Shown one piece after another: positions 35,517 through 46,356 of a stretch of DNA of 64,000 bases; position 1 is the stretch's first letter; every line of letters begins with the position of its first letter. This DNA comes from Unio delphinus. Its lineage: Eukaryota; Mollusca; Bivalvia; Unionida; Unionidae. Below the pieces are notes generated by a model. The model was not told the DNA's origin. It was given only the letters and a program-made list of their open reading frames with translations, and made no database searches. The position numbers were made by a program, and so were the translations under genes. The stretch is from contig JAQISU010000132.1 of assembly GCA_029339505.1 (NCBI GenBank), forward strand, positions 5,558,001 through 5,622,000, written 5' to 3'.

Positions 35517-35525
35517 TATAAAAAG
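35517..35525 (+). promoter_or_regulatory. TATA-like box at the start of the unique centre
   Basis: TATAAAAAG lies 12 bases before the ATG of the membrane-protein gene and 12 bases inside the arm boundary. Spacing is too short for that ATG to be the first codon of a conventional TATA-driven transcript, so its role is uncertain. Confidence 0.25.
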
Positions 35526-35536
35526 AAGTGACCATC

Positions 35537-35956
35537 ATGCCTTTCAATACAGCTTCAGTGACGACAGTGACTACTCCTTCACCCACTTCCTCTCTGCAAG
35601 ATTTACAAAAGCAACCTTTGTGGGTGTGGTGTGGAGAACGTGTCCCTAAAACGCAAATCGTCTTTTTCTGTCAAATCTTTGTAGTGTATTGTGTCATCGG
35701 TGCAGCCATTGCTAATTTGAGTTTGCAACAAGGAGACAAACAATTGTGGACCATTTTACTCAGCAGTTGCATCGGTTATCTTCTTCCCAATCCTTCCCTG
35801 AAATACTCTTACAACGGGAACAACAGTAACACTATTGGGAGTCTTGCGTCCAACGTTAGCCATTCTCCTAACAGTCCCCCTTCCAATCACAATCCTCTGT
35901 TAGATACTCCTTTAACCTTGAGTGACTCCTCGGACAGAAGAACATTAGAATTATGA
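35537..35956 (+). CDS. Polinton small membrane protein (two predicted helices)
   Basis: The ATG at 35,537 gives 139 residues; the frame extends three codons upstream to a GTG that I do not use. After a Ser/Thr-rich N-terminus comes a conserved-looking block VPKTQIVFFCQIFVVYCVIG (helix 1, about residues 38-60) and LWTILLSSCIGYLLPNPSLK (helix 2, about residues 70-90), then a Ser/Asn/Pro-rich tail. Proteins with an IVFFCQ helix and an LLSSC-GYLLPNP helix occur beside F54H12.2-like capsid genes in invertebrate Polinton/adinto-type elements (from memory). The stop overlaps the next gene's ATG by four bases (ATGA), as expected in a compact viral cassette. The frame is intact. A role in the virion or membrane is inference. 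Confidence 0.6.
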   Translation: MPFNTASVTTVTTPSPTSSLQDLQKQPLWVWCGERVPKTQIVFFCQIFVVYCVIGAAIANLSLQQGDKQLWTILLSSCIGYLLPNPSLKYSYNGNNSNTIGSLASNVSHSPNSPPSNHNPLLDTPLTLSDSSDRRTLEL

Positions 35957-36879
35957 ACCACACTATGAACCAATTTTACTTAACGTTACCCAGTGACAGT
36001 TCCATGGAGGTGTTTCCTAACAACACATTGTGCTGTTACACGTCTAAATTACCTCAAGTTATGCATTTGGATCAAGATGATCATTGGGAAGTAGCTTTAT
36101 TGGAAATGATACACCCGACACAAATCAAAAACATCGTCGAAAATCAAAACACTTTTACTGTAGAAGTGTATGACAAGCCATTGCAAGATGTCTTAGACGA
36201 ACGAGCCATCACTGGCATTGACACAAAAAAATCAGATGGACCACCAACTAAAACCCTGTCCACACATGTGTTCACCATTCCTGCAGGCTATTATTTTAGT
36301 GGTCAACATTTAGTGACTACACTGGCTACCAGGTTCAATAATCTGTTTGGTAAAACTATGGACAAAGCTAGAAAAAGTGTTACCTTTGAGTACAATAAAG
36401 TGGCTCGTCGTCTCATGATGAAATTTTCAGAGAACAAAATGATGGGCATTACCTTTTGTCCTGAATTGTTTGAGATTTTAGGTGGAGACTTAAGGATGGT
36501 CAAGAAAAAAGAAATACCAGGTATAGCCAGTAACTTGGATTTTACGAAATATTTTCGATTCCCTGTCGAAATGAACCAAGGACTCAACTTGATGTTTGTG
36601 TACTCCGATGTGGTGGAGTACAACGTGGTAGGACACACCTCTGTACCGTTACTGCGTGTTATTCCGTTCAAAGTGGATACCACTACCGCTGATGTGGAAG
36701 GTGGAAATACCTATCACGTTCACCGTGAATTTGTACATCCTCATTATTTGCCCGTCAGCAAGTTGTATTTCGACAGTGTCAACATTACTATAAAAGGAGA
36801 ACTAGGACAAAATATTCCATTTACCAAAGTGAAATTCACAGTGAAACTCCATTTTCAAAAACGATTCTCGAACAACTGA
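35953..36879 (+). CDS. Polinton structural protein, candidate minor capsid (penton-like)
   Basis: An intact 308-residue frame with no signal peptide or membrane helix. The N-terminus (NQFYLTLPSDSSMEVFPNNT) and the following LPQ-x5-LDQDDHWEVALLEM match a protein family found next to F54H12.2-like capsid genes in cnidarian, molluscan and nematode Polintons. The length suits the single jelly-roll minor capsid (penton) protein of Polintons, and the C-terminal half is beta-rich in composition, but I cannot confirm the fold. It overlaps the preceding gene by four bases and is followed after seven bases by the next gene. That this frame is intact while the capsid gene is broken is notable. Confidence 0.6.
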   Translation: MNHTMNQFYLTLPSDSSMEVFPNNTLCCYTSKLPQVMHLDQDDHWEVALLEMIHPTQIKNIVENQNTFTVEVYDKPLQDVLDERAITGIDTKKSDGPPTKTLSTHVFTIPAGYYFSGQHLVTTLATRFNNLFGKTMDKARKSVTFEYNKVARRLMMKFSENKMMGITFCPELFEILGGDLRMVKKKEIPGIASNLDFTKYFRFPVEMNQGLNLMFVYSDVVEYNVVGHTSVPLLRVIPFKVDTTTADVEGGNTYHVHREFVHPHYLPVSKLYFDSVNITIKGELGQNIPFTKVKFTVKLHFQKRFSNN

Positions 36880-36886
36880 AAATGTG

Positions 36887-37327
36887 ATGTATCCTGTGTA
36901 CCGAGATGTCAGTCGACAACGAGGACATGGTTTAGGAGATATGTTTGAATCAGCCTTTCGTTCCGTGGTCCCTGTTTTGAAACCGATGGTGACACGAGGA
37001 TTGCACGCCTTAAAAGATGCCGCATTGACTCACGGCAAAGATTTTCTCCATAATGTTCTCATTGACAAACAAAACCCCAAAGAAGCTTTTTTGAGAGCAG
37101 GCAAAAATGTCTTGCTTCAAACGGGTAAAGAGATTTAGGGTCGACGAGAAAGTCCTATAAATGCCCTGAACGGTACCGAGTCTGGCATTCCTGCTTCCCT
37201 GGTGACACAACAAGGACAAGGTAGAAAGCGACGACGAAGGCACCCTTCCAAACGTCTCCGTACCTCTAAAGCTAGAAAGACAAAGAAAAAAAGAACCGCT
37301 CGAGACTTAGACATTTTTGATTATTAA
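36887..37327 (+). pseudogene. Polinton core-protein-like basic gene (PX type) with one in-frame TAG
   Basis: The ATG at 36,887 opens a frame with a MYPVYR...RGHGLGDMF N-terminus and a hydrophobic/amphipathic stretch, ended by TAG at 37,136-37,138. The same frame then stays open for 62 codons with a strongly basic stretch (GRKRRRRHPSKRLR) to a TAA at 37,325. Small glycine-then-basic proteins with an RGHG/RGYG-type start accompany the capsid genes of adinto- and Polinton-type elements and have been compared with adenovirus core protein X. A single base change explains the break. Whether the 83-residue product is stable is unknown. Confidence 0.6.
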
Positions 37328-37358
37328 AAGCGAAAAACATAGAGACTGAGAGAAAAAA

Positions 37359-38643
37359 ATGATGCACTAAGATTCTTGTGCCTGTTCCAAGTCGGAACTA
37401 GATCTCTTTGCCATGCCACCCACGATGATGACCATGCAAGAAGCCCAATAGGTTGAATTTCATCCCATCTCCTCTTTGACGGATTCAGCTCCCATTGAGT
37501 TTGAAATCAACCCAAAGATTACATCGATCTGAACAACAGTTACTTGTATTTGAAAGTGAAAGTGATTAAATCGACGGACAACCCAATGCCCAAGTAGCTC
37601 CCGTTAACAATTTCATGCATTCCTTGTTCAGCGATGTGGATTTGTACATGAATAACAAACTGGGCAGCAGTAGCATGGATACTTACCCTTACCGAGCGTA
37701 CCTCGAAAATCTCTTAACGTACGGAAAAGAAGCCAAAAACACTCATCTAGATGCTTGCGTGGTATGGAAAACCTGACACAGCAGATAAGTTTATCGACAC
37801 AAACTTGTCCGTACTTGACGGTGAGAATCCCAATCTTCACAATGTGGGTTTTAACGAACGTCGAAAGAAAATTCTGCAAGGACGTAGTTTAGAACTGTTC
37901 GATCGTTTGCATTTGGACATGTAGTTTTAAGAGAAGTATTTGCTGAACGGAGTGGATATTCGCTTGAGACTGAATCGTAGCAGTACTGCTTTCCATTTGA
38001 TGGCTGATACCAACGACTACAAACCATGATCCAAGAAGCCAAGTTATACGTGCGTCGTGTGAAAGTGTTAACTAAAGTGGGAAATGATATCAGCCACACT
38101 TTGAGCAGAACGACAGCCAAGTATCCGATACGACGCGTGGAAGTCAAAACTTTCACCATTGCCGCAGGACTCCGATCTAAGATCGAAGATCATCTGTTCC
38201 AAGGACAGTTACCCAAACGTTTATTCATTGGTATCGTCAGCAATGCAGCCCTCAATGGTGCCTAGAATATCAATCCTTTCCAGTTTCAGCACTGTAATGT
38301 AACCAAACTCGAAGTCAGTTGCGGTGGCAAAACGTTGTGTACCCGACCTTTCGAACCCAATTTTGCCCAGAAGACTTACTTGAGGTCGTACTTGTCAGTG
38401 TACGAAGCCACAGGACAGTTAGGAACCAACACCAGTCACGGCATTTCCTACGACGATTAGGCAGGAGCTTACACGTTGTGGGCTTTTGATTTCACTCCAG
38501 ACCAAGGCAGCGACGAGAGACATTTCCACCCTATAAAATATGGGCAACTGCGTGTGGAACTTCAGTTTGCAAGAGCTCTTACCGAAACGGTAAATGTCAT
38601 TCTGTATGCCGAATTCGATAATACCATAGAAATCACAGTTTGA
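37359..38643 (+). pseudogene. Polinton major capsid protein, F54H12.2 type, broken
   Basis: Fragments in successive frames match the F54H12.2-like double jelly-roll major capsid family: an N-terminal CACSKSELDLFAMPPT, then VEFHPISSLTDSAPIEFEI, a YIDLNNSYLYLKVKV strand, FMHSLFSDVDLYMNNKLGS, and a C-terminal VILYAEFDNTIEI. Breaks: TAA 37,368; TAG 37,449; frame change about 37,512-37,517; frame change about 37,590; frame change about 37,760; TAG 37,922 and TAA 37,928; frame change about 38,022; TAG 38,263; TAG 38,458. The last 299 bases lie in the right arm. In working elements this protein builds the T=large icosahedral shell. The many lesions show that no capsid is made from this copy. Confidence 0.85.
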
Positions 38644-38703
38644 AAGAAGTCATTTTAGACTATTAGACACTACTATTAGACAAATCTTGTCGCTCTTTGA
38701 ATA

Positions 38704-39177
38704 GTGGAGAATCCATGGACATGGAATGTGAGGTTTAAGAGAAAGCAGACCCCAAGACCAAAAAGAAGAAGTAGTGATGATGAAGTAAAATGGCTAGATC
38801 AGGAACAACAATTAGTCACCTGTTTTGCCAAACACGTGGAAGATAAAATGAGGGACATGATTAGAAAAGATTGTTATGGATGTCAAATCGATCATCCCAG
38901 TCAAATTCAACACGATAAATATATGATGAATAGTCAAAAAGAAAAATTGGACGATTATCTGAACGAAGCTTGGAGTCTCATCCCAGAAGAAGACGTGTTA
39001 CTTCAGTGGTATAAAGACTTGCGTGATCATTCCTCTCCTCCAATGTTTGCTCAAGAAATTGATCGCATCGAAGCTCTCTTGACCAAGAGTAAGGAGACGA
39101 ATCTAACCAACAGTTACTTGACAGACCGTTTCAAGCAAAAAGTCTGGATCGAATTGATGACTTATCATCACCTGTGA
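38704..39177 (+). CDS. Polinton-associated 157-codon frame, right-arm copy
   Basis: An open frame of 157 codons, 60 bases after the capsid gene. It has a basic N-terminus (RFKRKQTPRPKRRSSDDE), then a central Cys/His motif DCYGCQIDHPSQIQHDKYMM (a conserved-looking C-x2-C...H-P-S-Q...H pattern), then a helical acidic C-terminal half. Proteins with a CYGC..DHPSQ..H signature recur in invertebrate Polinton-type elements (from memory); function unknown. No ATG is present at the start: the first sense codon is GTG and the preceding codon is ATA, suggesting a lost ATG in both arms; the next in-frame ATG is about codon 48. An AATAAA lies at 39,188. Confidence 0.55.
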   Translation: MENPWTWNVRFKRKQTPRPKRRSSDDEVKWLDQEQQLVTCFAKHVEDKMRDMIRKDCYGCQIDHPSQIQHDKYMMNSQKEKLDDYLNEAWSLIPEEDVLLQWYKDLRDHSSPPMFAQEIDRIEALLTKSKETNLTNSYLTDRFKQKVWIELMTYHHL

Positions 39178-39394
39178 AGGAAAGGAAAATAAACAAGGCT
39201 ACAAAAAAGGATACTTGGTAACTTTATTACCTTTGAACTGTAGTTCGTACACTGCTTCTTGGAAGAAATATTTGTTAGTTGAAAAAAATTGTGTTTTGTT
39301 AGTTGTTTCTTATATGAATAAACAAATGTCTTTTGAAACCAATACGTCAGTCGTTTGCTTTACATTTTTGTAAAATATAGATGCTCTTTGACTT

Positions 39395-42258
39395 CTTTGG
39401 CTGCTTCCCGTGTTTGTGGTTAATTTATGGTGTGATTTTGGATAGTAAATAATATGGTGCGTTTTGGCTGCTTTCCGTGTGTCGTTAGTATAGAGTGTGA
39501 TTTTGGATAGTATATAATATGGCTTGTTTTGGCTGCTTCACCGTGTGTGTGGATAGTATAGTGATTTTGGACAGTAAATAATAGGGTGTGTTTTTGGCTG
39601 CTTCCCCGTGTGTGTGTGTGTGGATAGTATAGAGTGTGATTTTGAATAGTATATAATATGGCTTGTTTTGGCTGCTTCCCCGTGTGTGTGGTTAGTATAG
39701 AGTGTGATTTTGGATAGTATATAATAGGGTTTGTTTTGGCTGCTTCCCCGTGTGTGTGGATAGTATAGAGTGTGATTTTGGATAGTATATAATATGGCTT
39801 GTTTTGGCTGCTTCCCCGTGTGTGTGGTTAGTATAGAGTGTAATTTTGGATAGTATATAATATGATTTGTTTTGGCTGCTTCCCTGTGTGTGTGGATAGT
39901 ATAGGGTGTGAGTTTGGATAGTATATAATAGGGTGTGTTTTGGCTGCTTCCCCGTGTGTGTGGATAGTATAGGGTGTGATTTTGGATAGTAAATAATAGG
40001 GTGTGGTTTGGTTGCTACCCCGTGTGTGTGGATAGTATAGGGTGTGATTTTGGATAGTAAATAATATGGCTTGTTTTGGCTGCTTCCCCGTGTGTGTGGA
40101 TAGTATAGGGTGTGATTTTGGATAGTATATAATAGGGTGTGTTTTGGCTGCTTCCCCGTGTGTGTCTGTGTGTGTGTGTATAGTATAGAGTGTGATTTTG
40201 AATAGTATATAATAGGGTGTGTTTTGGCTGCTTCCCCGTGTGTGTGGTTAGTATAGAGTGTTATTTTGGTTAGTATATAATAGGGTTTGTTTTGGCTGCT
40301 TCCCCGTGTGTGTGTGGATAGTATAGAGTGTGATTTTGGATAGTATATAGTAGGATTTGTTTTTGACTGCTTCCCCGTGTGTGTGTGGTTAGTATAGGGT
40401 GTGATTTTGGATAGTATATGATAGGGTGTGTTTTGGCTGCTTCCCCGTGTGTGTCTGTGTGTGTGTGTATAGTATAGGGTGTGATTTTGGATAGTATATA
40501 ATAGGGCTTGTTTTGGCTGCTTCCCCGTGTGTGTGGATAGTATAGGGTGTGATTTTGGATAGTAAAGGGTTTGGTTTGTTTTGGCTGCTTCCCCGTGTGT
40601 GTGGATAGTATAGGGTGTGATTTTGGATAGTATATAATATGGCTTGTTTTGGCTGCTTCCCCGTGTGTGTGGATAGTATAGGGTGTGATTTTGGATAGTA
40701 TATAATAGGGTGTGTTTTGGCTGCTTCCCCGTGTGTGTCTGTGTGTGTGTGTATAGTATAGGGTGTGATTTTGGATAGTATATAATATGGCTTGTTTTGG
40801 CTGCTTCCCCGTGTGTGTGGATAGTATAGGGTGTGATTTTGGATAGTAAAGGGTTTGGTTTGTTTTGGCTGCTTCCCCGTGTGTGTGGATAGTATAGGGT
40901 GTGATTTTGGTTAGTATATAATAGGGTGTGTTTTGGCTGCTTCCCCGTGTGTGTGGATAGTATAGGGTGTGATTTTGGATAGTATATAATAGGGTGTGTT
41001 TTGGCTACTTCCCCGTGTGTGTGTGTGTGTGTGTGTGTATAGTATAGGGTGTGATTTTGGATAGTATATAATATGGCTTGTTTTGGCTGCTTTCCGTGTG
41101 TGGATGGCAGATGGTGTGATATTGGATAGTAGATTTTGTGGTTTGTTTGGCTGCTTCTTTGTGTGTGTGTGGATGGTAGATGGTGTGATATTGGTTAGTA
41201 AATGATGTGGTTTGTTTTGCCTGCTTTCCGTGTGTCGTTAGTATAGAGTGTGATTTTGGATAGTATATAATATGGCTTGTTTTGGCTGCTTCACCGTGTG
41301 TGTGGATAGTATAGTGATTTTGGACAGTAAATAATAGGGTGTGTTTTTGGCTGCTTCCCCGTGTGTGTGTGTGGATAGTATAGAGTGTGAGTTTGGATAG
41401 TATATAATAGGGTGTGTTTTGGCTGCTTCCCCGTGTGTGTGGATAGTATAGGGTGTGATTTTGGATAGTAAAGGGTTTGGTTTGTTTTGGCTGCTTCACG
41501 TGTGTGTGTGTGGATAGTATAGAGTGTGATTTTGAATAGTATATAATATGGCTTGTTTTGGCTGCTTCCCCGTGTGTGTGGATAGTATAGGGTGTGATTT
41601 TGGATAGTAAATAATAGGGTGTGGTTTGGTTGCTACCCCGTGTGTGTGGATAGTATAGGGTGTGATTTTGGATAGTAAATAATATGGCTTGTTTTGGCTG
41701 CTTCCCCGTGTGTGTGGATAGTATAGGGTGTGATTTTGGATAGTATATAATAGGGTGTGTTTTGGCTGCTTCCCCGTGTGTGTCTGTGTGTGTGTGTATA
41801 GTATAGGGTGTGATTTTGGATAGTATATAATATGGCTTGTTTTGGCTGCTTTCCGTGTGTGGATGGCAGATGGTGTGATATTGGATAGTATATAATATGG
41901 CTTGTTTTGGCTGCTTCCCCGTGTGTGTGGATAGTATAGGGTGTGATTTTGGATAGTAAAGGGTTTGGTTTGTTTTGGCTGCTTCCCCGTGTGTGTGGAT
42001 AGTATAGGGTGTGATTTTGGTTAGTATATAATAGGGTGTGTTTTGGCTGCTTCCCCGTGTGTGTGGATAGTATAGGGTGTGATTTTGGATAGTAAATAAT
42101 AGGGTGTGGTTTGGTTGCTACCCCGTGTGTGTGGATAGTATAGGGTGTGATTTTGGATAGTAAATAATATGGCTTGTTTTGGCTGCTTCCCCGTGTGTGT
42201 GGATAGTATAGGGTGTGATTTTGGATTGTATATAATAGGGTGTGTTTTGGCTGCTTCC

Positions 42259-42295
<37 letters not shown>

Positions 42296-43245
42296 GTATA
42301 GGGTGTGATTTTGGATAGTAAAGGGTTTGGTTTGTTTTGGCTGCTTCACGTGTGTGTGTGTGGATAGTATAGAGTGTGATTTTGAATAGTATATAATAGG
42401 GTGTGTTTTGGCTGCTTCCCCGTGTGTGTGGTTAGTATAGGGTGTGATTTTGGATAGTATATAATATGGCTTTTTTTGGCTGCTTCCCGGTGTGTGTGGA
42501 TAATATAGGGTGTGATTTTGGATAGTAAATAATATGGCTTGTTTTGGCTGCTTTTCCGTGTGTGTGGTTAGTATAGGGTGTGATTTTGGATAGTATATAG
42601 TAGGATTTGTTTTTGGCTGCTTCCCCGTGTGTGTGTGTGTGTGTGTGTGTGTATAGTATAGTGTGTGATTTTGGATAGTATATAATATGGCTTGTTTTGG
42701 CTGCTTCACCGTGTGTGTGGATAGTATAGGGTGTGATTTTGGATAGTAAAGGGTTTGGCTTGTTTTGGCTGCTTCCCCGTGTGTGTGGATAGTATAGGGT
42801 GTGTTTTGGATAGTATATAATAGGGTGTGTTTTGGCTGCTTCCCCGTGTGTGTGGATAGTATAGGGTGTGATTTTGGATAGTATATAATAGGGTGTGTTT
42901 TGGCTGCTTCCCCGTGTGTATGTGTGTGTGTGTGTGTGTGTGTGTCTGTGTGTGTGTAGTTAGTAAATGGTGTGTTTGGCTGCTTACCGGTGTGTGGATA
43001 GTAAATTGTTTGTTTTCTTTTGGCAGCTTCTTGTGTGTGGATAGTAAATTGTATGTTTTATTTTGGCTGCTTTCCGTGTGTGGATGGCAGATGGTGTGAT
43101 ATTGGATAGTAGATTTTGTGGTTTGTTTGGCTGCTTCTTTGTGTGTGTGTGGATGGTAGATGGTGTGATATTGGTTAGTAAATGATGTGGTTTGTTTTGC
43201 CTGCTTACCGGTGTGTGGATAGTAAATAGTATGTTTTGATATGTG
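39395..43245. repeat. 68-bp minisatellite with (GT)n inserts, right arm
   Basis: Mirror of 30,605-34,455. Despite about 3.85 kb of tandem repeats the two arrays differ by only a few bases, mainly in (CA/GT)n length (e.g. four bases near 41,020-41,040 versus 32,817-32,838). Confidence 0.95.
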
Positions 43246-43584
43246 TATTTTCCTTGAATGGTGTTTAGAAGTGTTCCCAAAAAATAAAAAGAAGGAACAA
43301 ATCTGAAAAAGTCAGTTTAAATTGAGGTTTCTCTTTGCGTATTCCTTTTTACAAGCTGTTAATACATGGCAGATTACATCCGCATACAATATCAGAGTGA
43401 AAGGACTATATACAAATCCCATTGCTTTTCTTAAATTCGGTTGTATTGCTTAACCATCGTTAATCTTTAATTATTTTTTTAACGCATTTCTTTTTTAATT
43501 GACGATTTCGGGCTGTCTATTGTTGTAACGGTATTTATTTTGTTTAGTTTGTTGCTGAAATTATGTATACTATAGTCTATAGCA

Positions 43585-43947
43585 ATGCGCTTAAGTTTCT
43601 TCAGTATTTTAATTTCACGCTCACAAAAGCATACCAAGTTTGTCTTGAAAGAGGACCGAAACTTTAAGTTACGCGGACGTGAAGAAAAATATCTCTTTGT
43701 TACAACAGTTAGGTGTTGTTGTGTTCATTCTAATCATGCTTGCCGTATATCTTTGTGTTTTGCAGGTCATATTGTTTTTAATGTAAATATTCACATCAAT
43801 AGACAGACAACTGGGTTTTTTATCCTCGAGGTCACTGAACTTGCTTCGTTAATTCGTACAAATCCCAGATTCACAAGTTTGAAAAGAAAAAGAACAAAAA
43901 AAAAAGAAAATGAAAAACCATGCCACTTAATACTGCACCACTCTTGA
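43585..43947 (+). CDS. Unrecognised 120-codon frame in the right arm
   Basis: Identical to the left-arm frame at 29,903-30,265. No domain recognised; basic C-terminus. Confidence 0.3.
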   Translation: MRLSFFSILISRSQKHTKFVLKEDRNFKLRGREEKYLFVTTVRCCCVHSNHACRISLCFAGHIVFNVNIHINRQTTGFFILEVTELASLIRTNPRFTSLKRKRTKKKENEKPCHLILHHS

Positions 43948-44961
43948 CTATACCGATGTGAGTGTGTACGTCAAAATGGTTAAGTCAGAAACATATAAAG
44001 TGTCAGTTTCAAAATGCGAACCAGTACTGGGACCGTTCAGTAGCTGATGTGGTAAAAAGAAATGGTACGAATACTGTGACCATTCAGTAGTTGATGTGGT
44101 AAGAAGAAATGTTACAATACACAACGGAGGGATATAAGTTCACATTCCAGTCTGCATTGCAATGGGAACAACTTGAGAGCGTATTTTTTATTTTGTCTCT
44201 ACCTAGACGAATGTGTTTCTGTCAAAGTGAGAAAATATTTTTTTTTGGTTCAGTTTTAAAACTCGAACAATAATTGCAATTAAGTAGTTGATGTGTCATG
44301 AAGAAATGGTACAATGTGCAACAAAGGGCTTGTAAGTTCACACTCCAGTCTGTCTGCGCTGCAATTGAATCAATGCATGAGCCTAGGCAAAACAATGCGC
44401 CAGTCCTTATAAGCAATTTATTGACTACACATTTTTTCTACCCCTTAGGTTCAAAATGCCGTCACTCTTTCTTAGTACAGTGACAAGATAAGACGTGTTT
44501 TTTTCTGTGCCTGACCACTACACGACCTACCTTGAATTTCCAACCAAACAATGCGTCACTCATTGTAAGTGATTTCATTGGCAAACCGATATTTTTTACC
44601 GCCTTCGCTTCAAATCGGCTTCAGTTGTTATTCTGACAGCGAGAAGATAAGTCGTGTATTTCTGTACCTGTCCACTAGTCACTTTCCAAACAATAAAACT
44701 TATGCACAAATAATCGCACCATCGTAGAAATGTCAGTCTTATTGCGAAATATACTGAAACATGTTTGGATGTACTATTCTGTGAGAACATTTTAGTCGTA
44801 TTTGTCATCGGTTCACTCTGGAGATATTTTAAAATCGTGGACCTTTCCTATGGAATTGATTTTCTAAGTGGGATGTGTGTTTCTTTGAATTTTTCTAAAG
44901 GAAAATATACCAGAAAAACAAGCGAATGTGTCCTGATTCTTTTTTAAAGTAGGTATAACGT

Positions 44962-44962
<1 letters not shown>

Positions 44963-45033
<71 letters not shown>
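44963..45033. repeat. (CT)n microsatellite, right arm
   Basis: Perfect CT run, longer than its left-arm mirror. Confidence 0.95.
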
Positions 45034-45036
<3 letters not shown>

Positions 45037-45911
45037 GTAATACGTTTGATTGAAATCCTGATGGTAGATTTTCCCGTTTGAAGATACCTCTCCAAAATTT
45101 TAATCAGTAGGCACCATAATTTTCTTTTGTCATGTAATTTGTTTTTCAAACGCTACGCCCTTACAAATAGTCAGTCAGTAAATCGTTGGATGAAATAAAA
45201 TCTTGAGTTGACAAACTTGTACAATTCAGTTATCAGAGCTTTATTTTAATAATTGGCACTGCAATGTGTCACGGAATTTTTTTTAAGCATGAGCTCTACC
45301 GTTTTTTAGAAAGGAAACAACTACAAAACTATTTCAAGAACGACACGAGTGATCTTGCACTGTATAACCCTGCTTATGGCTAACTTTGAAATAAAAATGC
45401 CACAACCAAAACACACGCTCGGAAGAATTGTAACAATGTAACAATGACTGACGCGAGTGACATTGCACTTTATAGGCCTGCCTATGGTTAACTTTGAATT
45501 TCAAATCATAACACACATCTTAGACTGTCGATAGAACAAAGCATATTTACTGTTGATTTTTCCCCCCTTCGACTTAGATTTATTACAACTTCGCAACATT
45601 GTTTGAAGCGTGTGCATAGAAACACAGGACATCCCTTAAATTTGATATATGTTAAGAAGTCAGTCGACAATAAATATCACCTTACCATTTTACTAAATCG
45701 ATGAATGAATGAAAATGAACATATTTCACATAGAATGTATGGTATTCTTAATTATCATTGTTTTGTTTTCCTTTCCTTCTGTGTGTATAGGAGATTGTGT
45801 GATTTTATTTTCCTTCCCTTCTGTTTTGATAGGATATTGTGTGGTTTGTTTTTTGGGCCACTCCTATACCTCGAAAAGATAGTAGGTTTCTTTGCCACCA
45901 TTTTTTTTTTT

Positions 45912-46356
45912 CTTGTAATTTCCCTTGACGCTAGATAGGCCCAAATAATTCCCATGTTCAATTCCCCTTGACGCTAGATAGTCCCACCATGTTCAATTCC
46001 TCTTGACGCTAGATAGTCCCAAATAGTTCCCATGTTAAAATTCCCCTTGACGCTAGATAGTCCCACCATGTTAAATTCCCCTTGACGCTAGATAGTCCCC
46101 ACCATGTTAAATTTCCCTTGACGCTAGATAGTCCCACAATGTTAAATTCCCCTTGACGCTAGATAGTCCCACAATGTTAAATTCCCCTTGACGCTAGATA
46201 GTCCCACAATGTTAAATTCCCCTTGACGCTAGATAGTCCCACAATGTTAAATTCCCCTTGACGCTAGATAGTCCCCACCATGTTAAATTCCCCTTGACGC
46301 TAGAGTGTCCCAAGCTGTTTAACATAGGATTTTCCCATTGACGCTAGATAGTCCCC
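45912..46356. repeat. Subterminal 35-bp tandem repeats, right end
   Basis: Mirror of 27,501-27,945, with units read as CCTTGACGCTAGATAGTCCC. Confidence 0.9.

Noticed and set aside
37359..38643. Alternative genetic code (TAA/TAG as Gln) explaining stops in the capsid gene
   Set aside because: Some stops are one change from Gln or Trp codons, but there are also several frameshifts, and neighbouring frames use ordinary stops.
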